DNA of 48,121 nt from an uncultured Pseudomonadota bacterium. Its GTDB lineage: Bacteria; Bdellovibrionota_B; Oligoflexia; Oligoflexales; CAIYRB01. Within the stretch, counting starts at the first letter, position 1. Every line of letters begins with the position of its first letter. Positions 23,315 through 31,912 of this stretch are shown piece after piece. The notes below the pieces were generated by a model that ran no database searches, had not been told where the DNA came from, and saw only the letters and a list, made by a program, of their open reading frames with translations. The translations under genes were made by a program, and so were the position numbers. Where the stretch lies: assembly GCA_903928445.1 (NCBI GenBank), contig CAIYRB010000202.1, forward strand, positions 1-48,121, given 5' to 3'.

Positions 23315-25975
23315 GTGACTGTGGTACAGATCAGAAAACATGTGAGCTTCATCTCGACTCTGGCGGCACTATCGGTCACCAGCCTGATGGTCTTCGCCCT
23401 GTGCTTTAACGTTGGCGAGCAGAGCTTGCCTGCCGCCGGCTTTGCGCCGCTGCTGCCAGTTCCAGCGCCTAGCTTCAGCCTGCCTTATGCGGGCGAGGTC
23501 TTTGCCGAACTGAAGGCCGGACAGCGCACCGACATGTTGCGTGCCATCGCCGGGCTCGACCGTGGGTCGGTTAAAGAGCGAGCTCAAGCATCGGCCGATG
23601 TTAAGCGCCATCAATCTAGCCTTTCCCTCAAAGGCCAAGTCTTGGTGCGCTTGATGATGGCTCGCGGTGTCGCTGGGCTTAGCGCTGCTGGCCACCGTGT
23701 GAGCGGCGCCAATGCCGCCTACCGTGGGCAGCTCGCCGCAGCTTTGCAAAAGGCCGCCGGTTTAGGTGAAGCAGAGCGGCTGGCCTCTCTCGCCTACGGC
23801 CTGAGCATCTGGCGCGTGGCCGAAGGCAAGAACATCGATTGGAGCAAGCCACCATTTCGGCTAGCTCCGTACAGCCAGACCAACCTGGCTAAAGCCATCG
23901 TCGAGCGCGCCGCTTTGGACGATCTGCGTCGCGGCCGGCCCGAGGTTGCTGTCAAGAAATATAAAGCCCTCGCCGCTAGCCTGGAGCGGTCGTCGCAGCG
24001 TGCCCCCCTTGACCTGCGCGTTTTAGATTTAAGCCACCTCGTTGCCGTCAAGTCAAAACAAAATAAAGTTTATGAAAACGCCTTGATTGCCGCCTATAAA
24101 GCTTATCTTGACCCAGGCTTGCTCGGCGAAGGTGGCGAGGCCCAGGTCAAGCTGACGGCGCAGGATATCTCGCAGCGCCACGCGACCTTTGTCAGTGGTC
24201 TGCTGCGGCATGCCGCTTCGTCTAACAGCTCCGCCAGCGACAGCGCCGAGGCCGTGCGTATGGCGCAGAACTTTCTAACGACGCTAAATGACGCCGCTAC
24301 CATCGAAAGTATCAAGTCGCGAATCGCCACGGCCTACATGGCGCACCGCCAGTATGCGCAAGCTGTGGGTGTGTACAAAGAGCTCGCCGACACCAAAGAT
24401 CAGACGAAGGCCAGCGGCTATATCGCTCTTGCCATTCATGCTCAGGGCAAACTCGCCGCTTGGCCAGACCAGGCTCCGTGGGGCGGCGTGGCCGCCGGTC
24501 ACGGCGCCGAACGCGAAGACCTGCTCGCGCTTTATGTCCGCCTCGGTAGCGTACAACACGCTAACAACGTTTGGTTCGTCGCGGCGCAGCGCGGTCTGTT
24601 ATCGCTTAACCTCGGCCGTCGTGACGAGGCCTTTGACCTCTGGCAAGGACTTCTGCGCAAAAATGCTGCAGGTGCTCACGCCGCCAACGCGGCTGGTGTG
24701 ATGCTAACCACCTACCAAGGTGAGACTCTGTGGCAAGAGCTGGATAGTCTTGCTCGTCTGTGCCTGGCTAGTCACCTGGCACCGACCTACCACGGCAAGG
24801 TGCTAAACGTCGGCGATATGTTGGCGTTAGCACTGCTGGAGGCTGGTAAGCAAGCCTACGCACAGCAGCAATACGGCGTGGCCATCAAGAAATTCGCTGA
24901 AGTCGTGCGTGAACACGCTGGATTTAAGCGCTCGGATGAAGCCTTATTCATGCTCGCTTCGGCGTATCATGGCGACTCTCGGCATATCGATAGCGTCAAG
25001 ACCTTGCTCACCTTTGTCGACAAATATCCGCGCTCGACGTTTTACCGCCAAGCTTTACTGAGTGGCGGCGATTGGTCGGCGCCGATGGCCGACGAGGACA
25101 ACACCATCTTCTTCTTTAACCGCTTTGTCATGCAGTATGGCCAGGACGTCGAGGCGCAGCGCGTGCGTCACCTACTCACCGGGCTTTATAGCGGCCTTGG
25201 ACGCTATGGCGACGCCCTCGGGGTGCTGCGTCTGACCGCAAGTCACGCTCCGGATCCAGCCGCCAAGGCTGAGGCTTTGGTGACGACGCTCGAACTTCAG
25301 TCGCGTCACGGTAGTTCTGCGAATGCTGGAGTTGCAGCTGCTGCGGTCATAAGCAGCGCGGATACCAGCCTCGAAGGCAAGGCCGCCGCCCTGGCGACCC
25401 AGGCACGTCTGGCTGCAGCGGCCGCCCATTTTAAAGAGGTCGAACGCCTTGCGGCGATGCTGGCCAGCAGCGATCACCCGGCCGCGCAGGAAGCGCTTGG
25501 CGAAGCCCGTTACCTGATCGCTGAAGGCATGGCGAAAAGCGCCGTTCATCAAGACTACAACCTCGGCCTTAGCGACCCAAGCGCAACGCTGCAGGCGCGC
25601 TACAATTCCTATAAGACGGTGCGGCAACGCTATATCGATGTGTGCGGCTCGGGAGTGACCAGCTTTTGTGCTCCAGCTATGGTCCGCTTGGATCAGTTCA
25701 GTCTGACCTTTGCCAAAGCCGCCGACGAGATTGAGATTCAGGATTCGCTGGCGGCCCCGGTGGTCCAGCGCTTCAAAAATACCAAGCAAGCGATCATGAA
25801 CGACGTCGCGGATACCTCGCAGCGTGCCGAAGCCAAGGCTCTCGCCTCAACCGAAGCAGGGCAAACCGACCCAAGCACAACCGAGGCCGTGCTGTGGCAG
25901 GCGTCGACCGAATTTAGTGTGGATCATTTAAGCGGCGCCGCAGGTCAAGGTTATGTCCAATGGAATGCTGAATAA
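23315..25975 (+). CDS. Large exported TPR-repeat protein
   Basis: This 886-aa protein has an N-terminal signal or anchor (hydrophobic 12-31) and an otherwise alpha-helical, Ala-rich sequence. TPR-like repeats are clear around 520-600 (YGVAIKKFAEVVREHAGFKR, then DEALFMLASAYHG), in the style of BamD/CpoB-type envelope scaffolds. The GTG at 23315 has only a weak ribosome-binding site. It is followed by a TPR lipoprotein, a protease and an AgmX-tail protein on the same strand. A scaffolding role in an envelope complex, as for TPR proteins of myxobacterial gliding machines, is inferred from context. Confidence 0.7.
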   Translation: MTVVQIRKHVSFISTLAALSVTSLMVFALCFNVGEQSLPAAGFAPLLPVPAPSFSLPYAGEVFAELKAGQRTDMLRAIAGLDRGSVKERAQASADVKRHQSSLSLKGQVLVRLMMARGVAGLSAAGHRVSGANAAYRGQLAAALQKAAGLGEAERLASLAYGLSIWRVAEGKNIDWSKPPFRLAPYSQTNLAKAIVERAALDDLRRGRPEVAVKKYKALAASLERSSQRAPLDLRVLDLSHLVAVKSKQNKVYENALIAAYKAYLDPGLLGEGGEAQVKLTAQDISQRHATFVSGLLRHAASSNSSASDSAEAVRMAQNFLTTLNDAATIESIKSRIATAYMAHRQYAQAVGVYKELADTKDQTKASGYIALAIHAQGKLAAWPDQAPWGGVAAGHGAEREDLLALYVRLGSVQHANNVWFVAAQRGLLSLNLGRRDEAFDLWQGLLRKNAAGAHAANAAGVMLTTYQGETLWQELDSLARLCLASHLAPTYHGKVLNVGDMLALALLEAGKQAYAQQQYGVAIKKFAEVVREHAGFKRSDEALFMLASAYHGDSRHIDSVKTLLTFVDKYPRSTFYRQALLSGGDWSAPMADEDNTIFFFNRFVMQYGQDVEAQRVRHLLTGLYSGLGRYGDALGVLRLTASHAPDPAAKAEALVTTLELQSRHGSSANAGVAAAAVISSADTSLEGKAAALATQARLAAAAAHFKEVERLAAMLASSDHPAAQEALGEARYLIAEGMAKSAVHQDYNLGLSDPSATLQARYNSYKTVRQRYIDVCGSGVTSFCAPAMVRLDQFSLTFAKAADEIEIQDSLAAPVVQRFKNTKQAIMNDVADTSQRAEAKALASTEAGQTDPSTTEAVLWQASTEFSVDHLSGAAGQGYVQWNAE

Positions 25976-26043
25976 TCACTGTGTCATTGTCTTTGCGGTC
26001 GCTGGTCCTATGAGATGGAAGCTGTTCACAACTGGAGTCATCT

Positions 26044-27036
26044 ATGGTTCTCTCAAGAAAGCATATTACCTGTTTACTCGTGGTCGGCGCCGCCCACCTC
26101 ACCAACGGCTGTACGACCTTTAACCGCAGCGCGGCAAAGAGCGACGAGCTGATCGAAAGCGGCGCACCGGTGGTCATTCAGGTCGGCCACGATCATCCGG
26201 AGATGTCGCCTCACGAGCGCACCTTTTGGCTCCAGCAGCGCCAGGGTAAAGGCGTTGTCGGGAAGATGAACGGTAGTCTGGCGACTGGCGAAGCAGAGGC
26301 AACCGTCGCTTTTGCCAAGGACAAGCTCACGCAGCACCCCGGCGACGCCCAAGCTTTGACGATGCTCGTGTCGGCTCTGCTTTTGCAGCGCAACTACGAA
26401 CTGGCTAATTACTATGCCGGCATGCTCGAGCAAGTCCAGTCGGGTAGCCCTGTTGCCCTCAACGCGAAGGGTTTAGCCAGGGCGATGGCACCAGCGAGCA
26501 GACCTGCGGATTATGCCCAGGCCGCTGTCTACTTCCAGCAGGCTATGGACGCCGATCAACGCCAAGTGGCGCCCGGACTCAACCTCGGCTATCTGCAACT
26601 CGATGTCGGCAATGCAACCGCCGCGGCGGCGACCTTTAAGGCCGTCGGCAGCCGTTGCCATGGCTGTATCGCTGCCCTGCTCGGTGAGGGCATCGCCTTG
26701 TCGCGCAGTCGCCAGTTTCCAGCTGCCGCCCAGGCCTTCAATCAGATCCTGATCCAGCGTCCCAATCATGCAGTCGCCTTGTACAACCTCGCCCTTGTCT
26801 ATAAAAATGGATACAATAATAAGGCAAAAGCCGAATCCTATCTGGTAGCGGTGCTGCGTGAATCCCGGACGCAGGACCGGGCCCTGAAAGATCGTGCGCA
26901 ATTGGTCTTGCGCCAGCTCAAAGGCGAGGCCACTGGCAGCGAACGGACGGAAATCGCTTCGGACCAAGCCGCGGACAACCACGATGCAGACGCTCTCATG
27001 ACTGGTGCTAAAGACGAAGACGAGGATCAGCAGTAA
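26044..27036 (+). CDS. TPR-repeat lipoprotein
   Basis: This 330-aa protein has a lipoprotein signal peptide with lipobox LTNGC (Cys23) and TPR-type helices from about 80 to 300 (for example NYELANYYAGMLEQ, then YAQAAVYFQQAMD, then HAVALYNLALVYKNG). The C-terminal ~30 residues are acidic (DKDEDEDQQ-like). The start has TGGAG 6 nt upstream. It resembles outer-membrane TPR lipoproteins such as myxobacterial AglT/GltE in layout, but I cannot show orthology. Likely co-transcribed with the downstream protease gene (27 nt away). Confidence 0.7.
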   Translation: MVLSRKHITCLLVVGAAHLTNGCTTFNRSAAKSDELIESGAPVVIQVGHDHPEMSPHERTFWLQQRQGKGVVGKMNGSLATGEAEATVAFAKDKLTQHPGDAQALTMLVSALLLQRNYELANYYAGMLEQVQSGSPVALNAKGLARAMAPASRPADYAQAAVYFQQAMDADQRQVAPGLNLGYLQLDVGNATAAAATFKAVGSRCHGCIAALLGEGIALSRSRQFPAAAQAFNQILIQRPNHAVALYNLALVYKNGYNNKAKAESYLVAVLRESRTQDRALKDRAQLVLRQLKGEATGSERTEIASDQAADNHDADALMTGAKDEDEDQQ

Positions 27037-27063
27037 TTTGGTGTTTGCCAAAAGGAGCTAGCA

Positions 27064-29112
27064 TTGCGCTTGTCAATCAGACCCTTAGGTTTAGATGTGG
27101 CCTTGCCGGTGGCGCTGCTTGCAGCGATTGTCAGCAGTGGCTGCAAAAAGCGGCCCATCGGCGGCGACCGAGAGGGATATATCCTTGGGCCGGTGAGCCA
27201 GATCATATCGGCGTCGAAGGCGGCCGTACCAGCGGTCAATCAAGACGTGCTGGCGGCCTCGGCGCTGATCGTGACGATCATCTCGCCGACCGAGGTGAAG
27301 TTCTGCTCGGGAACCCTCATCCCTTCGGAGCAGCCCGGCGAGTTCGGACGGATCCTCACCAATCACCACTGCTTCGCCCAGGAAGACGCCCAAGGTCTCG
27401 CCACCGCCGTGTTGCTGCCGCAGGCTTGCGTCGCCACCAAGGTCTATTTTGGCTTCTTTAAAGGTCTGTCCGACAGTGCTTCGATCAGCAACTGCCAGGT
27501 CGGTACCCTGCGGACCACCTTTGACGGCGACCTCGCCGTGTTCAAGTTAGGTACAGCCATTCCTCCAGCATTCAAACCGTTGCAGGTCGCTCCCGCCGAC
27601 TTTAAGCCGGATGGCCGCGATGCCTTGGTCGTGCACTACCCAGCGATCGAGGAGAATATGGTCGCGCCACCAGACGGTGGTCCCACGGTGCCAACCGCCT
27701 CCCTCACGCTCGGCAATTGTCGTGTTGTCAGTGGATTTCCCATCGGTCAATGGGAGCTTGATCGTTCGCTTCCTTACGGCCTTAAACACACCTGCGATAT
27801 CATCCATGGCTCAAGCGGCTCCGGTTTAGTCGATCGCCAAACCAATCAGTTGCTTGGAGTCGATTGGGGCGGTCTTAAGATCGACGGCGACGGCGGTCCG
27901 GAGACGATTAACGTGGCCACGCGTGCTAGTTTCGTTCAGGCTTTTTTGAGCTACAAAACTGATCAAGCCGAGGCCTCGGCCGCTAGCTTGCTGTCGCAGC
28001 AAGAGCGGGACAAGATCAGTCGTGGGAGTTTAGGTGATCGCACCCAACAGGTCCTGGCCTCGGCCAGCAAAGGCTGTGGTGTCGTCGCTGCTGTGGGCAC
28101 CGGTCATGGCGCAACCTTGCCGGTGCTGCTGCTGCTGGCTGTGCCCTTCCTCCTACTGACAGGACCGAGGCGCTTGGGCGCGCTTGGTTTTGCTCTGCTG
28201 CTGCTTGGCGCCGCGCCGTCGCCACAGGCTTTGACGCAGCTGCCAACGCCTCTGACCAATACGGGCGTCGAACGTCCTAGCTTCATGCCGTCACCGCTGA
28301 GTCCAACGGCCGGCTGGGCGGCGAGTTATCTGCTTAGCACGGCGTTTATCGTCGAATATTTGAGCGTCGATGCGCTACAGCCACAAGCCAGAGGAGCGAG
28401 CGGGCCGTGGTCGGCGCCGTGGCTGCGAGCCTATTTTGCGGCGTCCTCGCTGCGGGCTAAAGGACAATCCGGCCCGTCTAGCCCGGAACTCGCCGGGCGT
28501 CTGCAAGCGCATAGCGACGTCGCTGCTGCGTCTAAGCTGGAAAAAGCCGCGGAAAGCGACCTGATGGCGCAAAGGGAAGGTGAGGCCCGGGCCGGCATGG
28601 AGCTGATTGCTGCAAGCTTTACCCCCGCCGCCGCGAAGCGGTGGCAGCACCTTGCTGCAGCCTATGCCCTGCCAGCGCCGACTTGTCCTTTGGATTACGC
28701 CGAGGTGAAAGCCTTCGCGGCGCACCAGCACCAGCTGCAGATCGCCGGCTCGGGTCAAAGCATCAATCAAATGTCTTTACTAAAACCGCTGCGCGGTTGG
28801 TCCGAAGCCAAGATTCAGTGCCTCGCCTTTGCGCTGATGCAAGGGGTGGCAGACCGTTTGGACCAAGGCTTTGACCCACTACCACTGATCACAGCGCTGA
28901 CCGTCAGTGGCGCACCGATGGCGCAAGGTATCAGCATGCGCGCGCTGGCGGCGACCAGACTGCTGCAGCTTGGCGAGTATCCCGAGACGCTGCGGACCTT
29001 GCTTGAGTTAGTTGATTTAGATGACGATTACCGGTTACCTTACGAACTTGTGCAGCGGGCTTATAGCCTGCGGCAAAAGGGTGGGGGAAGCGTCGCGTTA
29101 CAGGGGATCTGA
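27064..29112 (+). CDS. Trypsin-like (S1) serine protease lipoprotein with fused C-terminal region
   Basis: This 682-aa protein starts at TTG 27064, well supported by AAGGAG 6 nt upstream. It has a lipobox SSGC (Cys27), then a chymotrypsin-fold protease (about 60-300) with the triad visible: His in LTNHHCF (about 101-102), Asp in GDLAVFKL (about 156) and Ser in HGSSGSGLV (about 252). At about 335-375 comes a tripartite segment, a Cys-Gly motif (KGCGVV), a hydrophobic helix and Arg residues (GPRR), resembling C-terminal surface-sorting tags but internal here. A second signal-peptide-like helix and ~280 further residues of unknown fold follow. It overlaps the next start by 1 nt (TGATG). Confidence 0.78.
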   Translation: MRLSIRPLGLDVALPVALLAAIVSSGCKKRPIGGDREGYILGPVSQIISASKAAVPAVNQDVLAASALIVTIISPTEVKFCSGTLIPSEQPGEFGRILTNHHCFAQEDAQGLATAVLLPQACVATKVYFGFFKGLSDSASISNCQVGTLRTTFDGDLAVFKLGTAIPPAFKPLQVAPADFKPDGRDALVVHYPAIEENMVAPPDGGPTVPTASLTLGNCRVVSGFPIGQWELDRSLPYGLKHTCDIIHGSSGSGLVDRQTNQLLGVDWGGLKIDGDGGPETINVATRASFVQAFLSYKTDQAEASAASLLSQQERDKISRGSLGDRTQQVLASASKGCGVVAAVGTGHGATLPVLLLLAVPFLLLTGPRRLGALGFALLLLGAAPSPQALTQLPTPLTNTGVERPSFMPSPLSPTAGWAASYLLSTAFIVEYLSVDALQPQARGASGPWSAPWLRAYFAASSLRAKGQSGPSSPELAGRLQAHSDVAAASKLEKAAESDLMAQREGEARAGMELIAASFTPAAAKRWQHLAAAYALPAPTCPLDYAEVKAFAAHQHQLQIAGSGQSINQMSLLKPLRGWSEAKIQCLAFALMQGVADRLDQGFDPLPLITALTVSGAPMAQGISMRALAATRLLQLGEYPETLRTLLELVDLDDDYRLPYELVQRAYSLRQKGGGSVALQGI

Positions 29113-29852
29113 TGGCGAAACTAGTAGGTTTGGTAGGCTTATGTTGGCTGGTAAGTGGCAGCGCCTTGGCCGAGGCTGGTGGCGCGCCAGGCTGGTTTGA
29201 TGCGCCGCCGCCGCCGCCACCGGTCTACGGCGGCAGTCAAGGTGCGGTGCCTCCGGCCGCGGTGGCGCCTGCAGCACCGGCACAAACACCCGAAGCATTA
29301 GCCGCAAGCCGCTATCAGATCTGTTTCCAGCGCATGGTCGATGCTGGCGTCAATGACAACGCCTTCATGAAAAAGTGCTTGGGCATTCCGCTGCGCGGTC
29401 AGCCGCAGCCCCAGCCTGGGAACGGACCTGCCATGGCGAATCGTCGGCTCCGCCCTGGCGAGGGCTTTAACAAGGCCGAAGTAACGGCCGTCGTGCAGCA
29501 GAATCTTGGTGGCTTGACCGACTGCTACGACAACCTGCTGGCGCAAAGTCGAGATTTAGGGCTGACTCCAGGCGGCATCGTCGGGGTCTTGCTTGAGGTG
29601 CAGCTGAACGGACAAGCCCAGGTGCTGGCGCTCGATCCGCAGTCCCTGCCGGATCTGAGCTTGCTGCACTGCTTTCGCTCGCGCCTTCGCGCGTGGTCTT
29701 TCCCGCGCCGCCAAGGCGGCGACCGCAGCCGTTTTCTCCTGTCTTTTGTGCTACTGGCGAGGAGCCCGCAAAAAGGCCAGGTGACGCTGGCGAGGGGTTA
29801 TCCCCAGCTGGCGCCGAGTGCCGCGAGCGAAAGCCGCCCTCGGCCAAAATAG
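29112..29852 (+). CDS. AgmX/PglI C-terminal domain protein
   Basis: This 246-aa protein has a signal peptide (cleavage near SALA-EAGG), a Pro-rich stretch (about 28-65), a segment with FQRMVDAGVNDNAFMKKC, and a C-terminal domain (about 118-230). That domain has the AgmX/PglI-type pattern: VTAVVQQNLGGLTDCYDNLL, then GVLLEVQLNGQAQVLAL, then a cysteine (LLHCF) and the WSFPRR motif. This domain, distantly TonB-like, occurs in myxobacterial gliding and secretion proteins that bridge the envelope. The start overlaps the protease stop by 1 nt, so the two are translationally coupled. Motility function is inference. Confidence 0.75.
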   Translation: MAKLVGLVGLCWLVSGSALAEAGGAPGWFDAPPPPPPVYGGSQGAVPPAAVAPAAPAQTPEALAASRYQICFQRMVDAGVNDNAFMKKCLGIPLRGQPQPQPGNGPAMANRRLRPGEGFNKAEVTAVVQQNLGGLTDCYDNLLAQSRDLGLTPGGIVGVLLEVQLNGQAQVLALDPQSLPDLSLLHCFRSRLRAWSFPRRQGGDRSRFLLSFVLLARSPQKGQVTLARGYPQLAPSAASESRPRPK

Positions 29853-29938
29853 TGCTTTAAATGGCTGGCGAGCCAGCTACAATCGATCCTTTGCCGCGGT
29901 GGCGGCGGTCGCAGCCTTGGCTGCTGTAGATAAGGATC

Positions 29939-31825
29939 ATGATTTTGACGCTTAAACCGTTTAAAACGGCCTTGGCCGACGGCGATAATTTACTCTTTGA
30001 CGGCGCCATGGGCACGGTCCTCTACACCAAAGGGATCTTCATCAATCGCTGCTTTGAGGATGCCAACCTGTCCGCACCCGGTTTGGTCAAGGAAGTGCAT
30101 CAGGAGTATCTGTCGGCCGGTGCGCAGGTGCTGACGACCAATAGCTTTGGCGCCAGCAACTATAAATTGAGCGGGCACAATCTGCAGGAAAAGACCTTCG
30201 CCATCAATAAAGCGGCGGCTGAGTTGGCCCGCGGAGTCGCTGCGGGTCAGGCTTATGTCGCCGGCTCGGTGGGGCCGCTTGGGGTTCGTATGGAACCCTG
30301 GGGGCCGACCTCATTTGCCGAGGCCCGTGCGGCCTTTGCCGAACAGATCCTCGGCTTGGTCGCTGGTGGCATCGATGTGCTGTGTTTAGAAACCTTCTCC
30401 GACATCAGTGAGATCCAGCAGGCGATCCTGGCCGCGCGCGAAGTCGCGCCGACCCTGCCGATCATTGCTCATATCGTCATGAATCCCGATGGCAACACCC
30501 CGATCGGTACGCCGATCGAATGGGCGATGAAGAAGTTGGACGAGTGGCAGGTCGACGTCGTCGGCTTGAATTGCTCGGTGGGCCCGGCGCCGATGATGGC
30601 GGCGATCTCCCGGATCCGCGCCGCAACGCAGCGACCGATCAGCTTTCAACCGAATGCTGGCCTGCCCAAAGAGGTCGATGGCCGCCAGATCTATATGAGC
30701 ACGCCAGAATACATGGCGGAGTTTGCCAAGGACTTTCTCCAAGCCGGAGTGCAGTTTGTCGGTGGCTGCTGCGGTACGTCGGCTGAGCACGTGCGCGCTA
30801 TGGCCAATGCGATCCGCCACTATAAGGCGCTGAGCGGCGGCACGACGGGTCGTTTTGTCGCCTTTTCTGCGAGCGTTACGCCACGCGATCCATCCGGTGC
30901 GCCTCAAGCCGAAGAAGCCCCGCGCGCTGATGCCAGGGGTAAAAGCAGCTGGGCCCGCAAATTAGTCGACGGTGAGCGCGTCTATTCGGTGGAGCTGTTA
31001 CCGCCGCCCGGAGTCAGCCCGGAGAAGATCCTGGCTAATTCCTCCCGCCTGCGCACGGCGGGCATCGATGCCGTCAATATTCCCGATGGGCCGCGTGCCT
31101 CGGCGCGCATGAGCGCGATTTTAACGGCCGTGATGATCGAGCAGCGGGCTGGTATCGAGACGGTGCTGCATTACACCTGCCGTGACCGCAACCTCCTCGG
31201 CATGCAGTCGGATATGCTCGGCGCGCACGCGATCGGACTGCGCAATCTGCTGTTGGTGACCGGTGATCCACCAAAGATGGGCAGCTATCCCAACGCCACC
31301 GGGGTGTTTGATGTCGATGCCATCGGCCTGACCAATATGGTCCACCGCTTGAATGGCGGCATCGATCTGGGCGGCCGCAGCATCGGTGAGCCGACGGCCC
31401 TATCGATCGGCGTCGGGGTCAACCCGGTCCATCGCGATTTTGATTATGAGATGAAGCGCTTCAAATATAAGGTCGAGGCCGGGGCCGAATGGGCCATCAC
31501 CCAGCCGGTGTTTGACACCGAAGCGATCTTTCGCCTGCTCGACTTTATGGATAAGAACAAGATCAAGATTCCGATCATCGCTGGGGTTTGGCCGCTGGTC
31601 AGCTATCGCAACGCCGTCTTCATGAACAACGAGGTGCCCGGAGTCGTGATTCCTCCAGACATCATGGAGCGGATGTCGAAGGTTGCGGAGTCGGAGGATG
31701 CGAAAAAGGTCGGTGTCGAAATCGCCAGTGAGATGGTCGAGCATTTGGGCTTAAACGTCCAAGGCGTTCAGCTCTCTGCGCCGTTTGGCCGGCTCGACCT
31801 GGCGCTTGCGATTATCGGCAAATAG
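29939..31825 (+). CDS. Bifunctional homocysteine S-methyltransferase / methylenetetrahydrofolate reductase
   Basis: This 628-aa fusion follows the plan of B. subtilis YitJ. The N-terminal homocysteine methyltransferase barrel (about 10-300) has FDGAMGTVL and the three zinc cysteines, in GLNCSVGP (about 212) and GGCCGT (about 278-279). After a linker (about 300-335) comes a MetF-type FAD barrel (about 340-628: VYSVELLPPPGVSPEKI, GLRNLLLVTGDPPKMG). It would make methyl-THF and pass methyl groups to homocysteine for methionine synthesis in the cytoplasm. AAGGA lies only 2 nt before the ATG at 29939; a TTG at 29945 would have better spacing. I saw no SAM riboswitch in the short leader. Confidence 0.9.
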   Translation: MILTLKPFKTALADGDNLLFDGAMGTVLYTKGIFINRCFEDANLSAPGLVKEVHQEYLSAGAQVLTTNSFGASNYKLSGHNLQEKTFAINKAAAELARGVAAGQAYVAGSVGPLGVRMEPWGPTSFAEARAAFAEQILGLVAGGIDVLCLETFSDISEIQQAILAAREVAPTLPIIAHIVMNPDGNTPIGTPIEWAMKKLDEWQVDVVGLNCSVGPAPMMAAISRIRAATQRPISFQPNAGLPKEVDGRQIYMSTPEYMAEFAKDFLQAGVQFVGGCCGTSAEHVRAMANAIRHYKALSGGTTGRFVAFSASVTPRDPSGAPQAEEAPRADARGKSSWARKLVDGERVYSVELLPPPGVSPEKILANSSRLRTAGIDAVNIPDGPRASARMSAILTAVMIEQRAGIETVLHYTCRDRNLLGMQSDMLGAHAIGLRNLLLVTGDPPKMGSYPNATGVFDVDAIGLTNMVHRLNGGIDLGGRSIGEPTALSIGVGVNPVHRDFDYEMKRFKYKVEAGAEWAITQPVFDTEAIFRLLDFMDKNKIKIPIIAGVWPLVSYRNAVFMNNEVPGVVIPPDIMERMSKVAESEDAKKVGVEIASEMVEHLGLNVQGVQLSAPFGRLDLALAIIGK

Positions 31826-31912
31826 GACTATCACCAGTTGGCAGGGTGGGGCCAATGTTGGCCCTACTGGCTGGTTAGTCATCCGTGGCAGGAAGCACCG
31901 AAAGAAATAGCT

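Noticed and set aside
29864..29877. Terminator GCTGGCGAGCCAGC after the AgmX-tail gene
   Set aside because: Only five to six pairs and no T-run; too weak to call.
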